From Benincasa hispida (taxonomy: Eukaryota > Streptophyta > Magnoliopsida > Cucurbitales > Cucurbitaceae), in assembly GCF_009727055.1 (NCBI RefSeq), contig NC_052351.1, forward strand, positions 59,237,508 through 59,301,507: a stretch of DNA of 64,000 bases, given 5' to 3'. Made by a program: the position numbers and the translations under genes. The notes beneath the pieces were generated by a model. The model had not been told where the DNA came from, made no database searches, and saw only the letters and a program-made list of their open reading frames with translations. Positions 58,526-64,000 of the stretch are shown here, piece after piece. How positions within the stretch are numbered: the first letter of the stretch is position 1; each line of letters opens with the position of its first letter.

Positions 58526-60043
58526 TGTTCGGATCAGGGATCGATGTCGTTAATCGACTCCAAACCGAAACAAAAAAAAATTTGTAAAATCACTGAACTA
58601 CTCCTATTACTACTAAAATGTAGCAACAGTGGTAAGTACGGGGTCGAACCACAGAAAAGCGAAGAATTGATTTCTTTTGGGTTAGATTTGATCGTGGAAA
58701 AATAGTAAAGATGAGGGTTTGATTTTTGGTTTTGAAATTGAAAGCATGCAAGAAAAAGAAATTGCAAGGGATATACAAAACGGTAATGGATTCATCTAGT
58801 TCTCGAATCAAGTAGCCATTCAATGTAAATTAAATCAGTGTTTTTAGCCAACATATCATGTATTTGAATTATGCATGCATAGCTATCCAATCGATGTTAA
58901 TCTCTACAAAGGTTGAAAATCAATTAATCTGAACCAATCGAGCGTCTTAATTCGTAATTAAGGCTTGAAAGACCATGCCCTAACTAATCTACATGCTCCT
59001 AGATGTAATTGGGCCCTTAACGGCCATAAATAACTAGAAACACATGCATTAAGAACAAGGATTCAATTACGTTGATTATTCAAGATCAGCCTATATACCT
59101 AAGCATGCGCATCTAATCAGTGCTACGAGGATAAATTCAAAGCATGGACGATTACAGGGATGTGTGCTAGCTTGAATTTAACTAGCTAAGACATGTGATC
59201 ATGATAGGGCGTCAATCTAACACATAAAAGCAAGTCTAAATTAAACAAGATTCAAGAAAAACATAATTCTGAATTAAGCACAAAGTTGAACGAAAAACTC
59301 ATTAAAATACAAAAGTGCTTGATCCAAGAACTAAACGAAAGATTACCTCATCAATTCATAGACAAACCAATGGGATACAATCCAAAACACGTCCATAATC
59401 CAAAAATAAAATAAAAACTAACCTAATGATACTAAAATCTGAAGGGAAAGGAAGAAGATGAAGCCTAACTTCGGCCTCCATCAATTTGGCCTCCAAAGTG
59501 CAACATGTTTCGACCTAAAACTGAAGAGGAGTATTATAGAAATCTTTGTAGCATTGCAATGCTCAACAGGAAAGACCAGGAGCATTAGGGGAACATTGCA
59601 ACGGTGGCATTGTTGAATAAGCGGAGCGTCGTGGCTAGGAGTAGCGTTGCAACACTGAGTATTCTGTCATAAACTCGCTACCGATGCTCGATGACTCGAT
59701 ACTCGATGCTCGTTGATTTGATATTCGATGCTTGTTTACTTGGTAGCATTTTACTTGATAATACTCAACAATCCTTTTACACGATGGTACATGATGGTAC
59801 TCGATGATACTCGATGGTTGATTATACTCGACGGAACTCGATGGCATTTTGGTAATTTCAATTTCTTTGAAGCCCAGATGTTCAAATCAACTCCAAATTC
59901 CTTCAAAGTAACCTAATTCTTCACCAGATGAGTAATTCTACTTCTTGATTGCTTGGTGCCTATAAAATAGGGAAATAAACACATAAAATCCGATAATGAG
60001 CTTGAATTAAGCTAGGAATAATAGCTCTTTCTTAAAACTATCA
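58526..60043. repeat. Solo LTR (1518 bp) inside the R4 reverse transcriptase
   Basis: The block starts TGTTCGGATCAG and ends AAACTATCA. It is flanked by TGCAG (58521-58525) and TGTAG (60044-60048), one transition apart, and removing it restores the reading from LMD to VVIAYLYEF. GGGTCGAACCACAG near 58650 is a word common in plant LTRs. A tract of ACTCGATG words with irregular 9-16 bp spacing occupies 59680-59840. No coding content is seen, and the family is different from all other LTRs here. Confidence 0.9.
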
Positions 60044-60048
60044 TGTAG

Positions 60049-61194
60049 TCATAGCATATTTATATGAATTTCTTAATAATGATATTTATATGAGAATTCC
60101 ATAAGGATTTAAGGTACCTGAAACATATATATCAAATTTCCGGGAATGGTATTCAATAAAGTCACAGAGATCACTATATGAATTGAAACAATCACGACGG
60201 ATGTGGTACAATCGCTTGAGTGAATACTTATTGAAATAAGGATATCAAAATAATCCAATACGTCCTTGTGTTTTTATAAAGAAATCACAATAAGGATTTG
60301 CTATTATAACTGTATATGTTGATGACTTGAATATAATTGGAATTCCTGAAGAGTTTTCAAAGGCAATGGAATATCTTAAGAAAGAATTTGAGATGAAAGA
60401 TCTTGGAAAAATAAAATTTTGCCTTGGTTTGCAAATTGAACATTTAGCATATGAAATATTTATTCATCAGTCAACTTATACGGGAAAATTTTTTAAAAGA
60501 TTTTATAAGAACAAAGCAAATCCATTAAATATTCCAATGAAAGTTCATTCATTGTATATAAAGAAAGATATATTTCGACCTCGAGAAGATAATGAAGAAC
60601 TTCTTGGTCCTGAAGTACCATATCTTAGTGCAATTAGTGCACTTATGTATTTTGCTAATAATACAAGACCAGATATTGCATTTTCAGTAAATTTATTAGC
60701 TAGATATAGTTCTTCTTCTACAAAAAGACATTGGAACGGAATTAAGCATATACTACGTTATCTTCGAGGAATAATCGATATGGGTTTATTTTTATTCAAA
60801 TAAATCAAATTTCGATCTAGTTGGCTATGTACATTTTGGATATTCATCTGATATCCACAAAGCTAGATTTTAAATAGGTTATTTGTTCACATGCGGAGGA
60901 ACTGCTATATCATGATGATCGGTGAAACGGGCTATAACGGCCACTTCCTCAAATCATGCTGAAATTCTTGAATTCACGAGACTAGTCGAGAATGTGTATG
61001 GCTAAGGTTAATGGCTCAAAACATTCGTGAAACATGTGGCTTGTCTTCTAATAAAATTTTCCAACAATATTATACGAAGACAACATAACTTGCATAACCC
61101 AAATCAAATGAGGATATATTAAAGGAGATAAAACATAGCATATTTCACCGAAGCTTTTCTACACTAGTGATCTTGAAGAAAATGACGACATTAC
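60049..61194 (+). pseudogene. R4 reverse transcriptase, second part, and RNase H start
   Basis: It resumes with VIAYLYEFLNNDIYMRIP and SLYELKQSRRMWYNRL, then a frame at 60327-60803. The active site is VYVDDLNIIG near 60315, followed by KEFEMKDLGKIKFCLGLQIE and NNTRPDIAFSVNLLARYSS. RNase H continues as SDIHKARF, GYLFTCGGTAIS and SNHAEILEF with several stops. It is cut at 61194 by the antisense solo LTR. Confidence 0.9.
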
Positions 61195-63281
61195 TGAAGG
61201 AACTTTTGTACAAGAGTACCTATGAGCGGAAACGGATCTTTCCAATTCATTGTAACAGAATTTCCACATATACATTCGAACATACAGATATGCATTGATA
61301 ACACTAAATTATTGACATGTTTTAAAAGATAAAAACAAAAGACCGAGAGAACATACCAGTTGAAGACTTTTCTTTACGTGAACGCATGCCTCTCGCTTTC
61401 ACTAATCCAGCAAGTAAGTGCCCAGCAACACCCCGATCGTTTATACGAACAGCTTCACACGAACAACAGCAAACGGGGATGACACCACCACTCGGAGCCC
61501 TCAGTATTCTCGGAGTGAGAATCCAAAGGGTGGGCTTTGATGGAATTGGTAGAGGGTAGGAGGAAAGATTATCGTGTACTACGAACAAGCAAGTGGGAGA
61601 ATAAAAAGACTATCGTATAGTCGGGTGCTTGATCGTTTAGTGCGGGATACACGATCGTGTAGTAAAAGCTAAGTGATCGTCTATACGATCGTTTAGTTCA
61701 GCTCAAACTCTAAGCGATTGCCTACGAAAAGGTAAGCGATCATTTAGGAAAGCGCGGGTGTGCGATCGTTTAGTAAGTGGGCGTTATCGTATAGGCTCTC
61801 AACACTAAGCGATAGAATGCTAGTACAATGTGAGCGATTATGCGTGTCTTGTGCAAAATGAAAATAGTTTTCATTTTATTCTCCAGTTACTATAACTTAA
61901 TTAAACTTCCCAATAACACACGAATTCAGAGAAAACGCCGGCCAATTATTTCATAACCATCCAATTAATAAATTAATAAATATAATCATATTATATTCAT
62001 AACCTATAGTTTGATATCATATATAAACTATAGTGTTTTCTCATCTACTTGATATAAATCATATTTATATCCAATTTCCTCCAAAATAATATATCTCATA
62101 CATTTAGTCAATTATATCATATATAATTAACCAGTTCAATTATATCATACATAATCGAACTCCCTCTTGTCAATTTGATCATTTCAAGCTGACCCAAAAA
62201 CTGAGTCTCAACTTGTATCCAAGCTACCAAGGGGACCTTATGGACTTAAGGCCTGAAGCTTCAATGGTACGTGAATAGCTGACTAAACTTTTTAGTCACG
62301 AGATCCATCATCCATTAATTGCCAGACATTCCACTAAAGACCGACAGTTGATCTCTTCTAATCACAGATATATTTCTGGTCCATCGGATATGACCAATCA
62401 TGAGTACGATAACCCTTCATAAATGCTCGTAAGTACAGCTGGGCTAATTTACCGTTTTGCCCCTGTAGTTACATCTCACTCCTTAAGTACCATTGATCCC
62501 TCTAATGAACAATACAACATAGTCCAACTATGTGTGAACATCTCTTGGGCCATGAGAAGGTGCGTAGAGCCACATCGTTCAAGTCCTGGGATCAGTCTTA
62601 AGGGAGTTATCTATCTACTTACCTCTGCTTCGGGAAATGATTGAATTCCATCTTGTGTAGCTGAGTTCCTAGCTCCCAAATCAGACGAATCCCCAAAGTG
62701 GTAGGTTTGAGTCGACGACCTGACCACTCGCACCCATGCAAATCAACGGACAGCTCTCAATGGCAGGAGTTCCCAACTCACTCAAGATTGAGGTCATGTT
62801 ACTTATGGTCATCCTAGTGAAGTGAAGTCTCTGTCATGAACGATGTTATATAACCAGATGTTAATACTTCGTGATCAGGTCTTATACAAACTCTTTGTAT
62901 AGGACGTCTCCACTCGCATGTCCCCTACACGAATGATCAGAATTAAACCATCTATGACAAGTCACAACACTTGTAACTATTCCACAAAGCGGGCCACATC
63001 CGTAGCGTTACCAGGATAAGGTTTCCCTCTTATATCCATATACTATAAACCATTTTGGTTATCACTTAAGACATGATCCACTTGTATGTCACCACATATA
63101 TGCTTAAGTTACATAAAGACAACCAGGAATTTTAGTTTACTGATTTGTGGTAAAGCAAATAAAACATTCAAATGAGCAAAATCAAGAAGTGAAGTAAATA
63201 TCATATATTATACATCACAAGCATTCGTACAAACTGTTTACAAATTACAGGACACGAGACTTTAGGGCATCAACCCCAACA
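61195..63281 (-). repeat. Antisense solo LTR of the R1 family inside R4
   Basis: 2087 bp, TGAAGGAACTT on the left and CCCCAACA on the right of the plus strand, the same LTR family as R1 and 32567-34528. A CGATCG-motif array is at 61570-61860. The left flank ends ATTAC and the right flank starts ACTATATAAC. Joining them gives the expected host sequence with only AC shared, so the 5 bp duplication is apparently shortened on the right. Confidence 0.85.
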
Positions 63282-63568
63282 ACTATATAACAAATTTGTT
63301 TGAAGGATAATAGACTTATTTACAAAGACATTACCAACCGCAACTTTTGAAAAATTGGTGCACAACATTGGAATGTGGCAGCTCGAAGATCTTAAGTAAT
63401 GTTTTCGTGAGGGAGAGCAAATATATTTTATTCTTTTAGGAGTATGTATTATATGAAATATGTACTCTTCTCCCTTCACTAGGGTTTTTTCCCATTAGAT
63501 TTTTCCTAATAAGGTTTTAACGAGGCATATTTCATATATATATGTGTGTGTGTACATCTAAGGGGGAG
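63282..63568 (+). pseudogene. R4 RNase H end and polypurine tract
   Basis: DLFTKTLPTATFEKLVHNIG and QLEDLK (63315-63395) are the terminal RNase H motif of this copia type. The non-coding tail leads to the purine tract CTAAGGGGGAG ending at 63568, immediately before the 3' LTR. Confidence 0.85.
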
Positions 63569-63907
63569 TATTATAAATATCATAAAATAGATGCCCAATG
63601 CTTAGTGTCCTAAAAGCCATGTGTAATTCATATTGTCCATGTGCCTTGTAATAATTCATGCTTGTTGTCCATGTAAGTTCACATTCTACTTGCCACCTAT
63701 AAATAGTGGCATTTGGTGGATCTTAATAGAATGCACATTGGTGAGAATTCACTTCAAAATTCCATTAATTTTCATATTATCTATTTTTATAATTTTAGTT
63801 ATTAATATATATATTATATATAAATTATTATTATTATTAATATAAAATATTATTATATTATATTTTCTCCATATCCGTATCCCATCGTGCTCCTCATTTT
63901 CACAACA
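63569..63907 (+). repeat. 3' LTR of R4
   Basis: 339 bp, TATTATAAATATCATAAAAT to TTTTCACAACA, followed by the GGTTT duplication. It is uninterrupted and so gives the reference for rebuilding the split 5' LTR layout. It contains the same CTATAAATAG box as the 5' copy. Confidence 0.95.
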
Positions 63908-64000
63908 GGTTTGAAGATTTTTTTTTATTTGATTTTTGATTTAATTGAAATTGAAAAGAGATAGGTTTTTTCCCCTAAAACGAGTACATGAATTAGGAGA

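Larger units (their letters stand above)
48953..63907 (+). mobile_element. Ty1/copia retrotransposon R4, host of three nested insertions
   Basis: The 5' LTR (48953-48967 plus 54711-55041) and 3' LTR (63569-63907) are bounded outside by exact GGTTT duplications (48948-48952 and 63908-63912). Inside are gag, protease, integrase, reverse transcriptase and RNase H remnants on the plus strand. Three later insertions, R3, a 1.5 kb solo LTR and a 2.1 kb antisense solo LTR, account for about 9.3 kb, leaving about 5.6 kb, a normal copia length. Both LTR copies start TATTATAAAT instead of TG. Confidence 0.95.

Overview
The window looks like repeat-rich nuclear DNA of a dicot, most likely a cucurbit. 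The supports are AT-rich sequence, decayed Ty1/copia and Mutator-like elements, short CTATC/GATAG runs of a type I associate with cucurbit intergenic DNA, and a small patch of plastid-like sequence. I see no intact cellular gene, no complete non-coding RNA gene and no CRISPR array. Nearly all coding potential is decayed transposon protein, so most coding calls are pseudogenes.

Layout. 245-955 is an AT-rich minisatellite. 1250-7655 is a Mutator-like element (MULE) with long inverted ends. It holds a MuDR N-terminal and zinc-finger region joined to a plant mobile domain (PMD) without the transposase core, followed by a long CGATCG tandem array. 9170-11390 is a degraded reverse-strand relic, perhaps Ty3/gypsy-like. 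11395-18985 is copia element R1, with a truncated 5' LTR and no 3' LTR. 19010-19837 is a 168-169 bp tandem repeat, followed by a probable solo LTR (19838-22214) and a core-less MULE transposase on the minus strand (22320-23560). 27697-39097 is copia R2, a relative of R1 with both LTRs. Its integrase is split by an antisense solo LTR of the R1 LTR family (32567-34528, target duplication AAGAT). 40145-43090 is a scrambled copia locus (R5) holding an inverted segment, a perfect hairpin and a mosaic of plastid fragments at the breakpoints. 44275-45004 is a Mutator-type inverted-repeat element. 45163-46151 is a hAT-type element with an exact 8 bp duplication.

The last 15 kb is one nested stack. 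Copia R4 (48953-63907, duplication GGTTT) has copia R3 (48968-54705, minus, duplication ATCAT) inside its 5' LTR. A 1.5 kb solo LTR lies in its reverse transcriptase (58526-60043, duplication TGCAG/TGTAG), and an antisense R1-family solo LTR lies in its RNase H (61195-63281).

The most unusual signal is a short motif, CGATCG embedded in TAAACGATCGTTTA-like words. It forms arrays in otherwise unrelated elements: the MULE, the R1-family LTRs, the R1 leader and the R3 LTRs. The elements are silenced relics. Most in-frame stops in R1 and several catalytic-residue losses in R3 and R4 fit C-to-T or G-to-A change. I do not see a clearly new biological system; the shared motif arrays, the MuDR-PMD junction and the plastid-filled breakpoint deserve follow-up.
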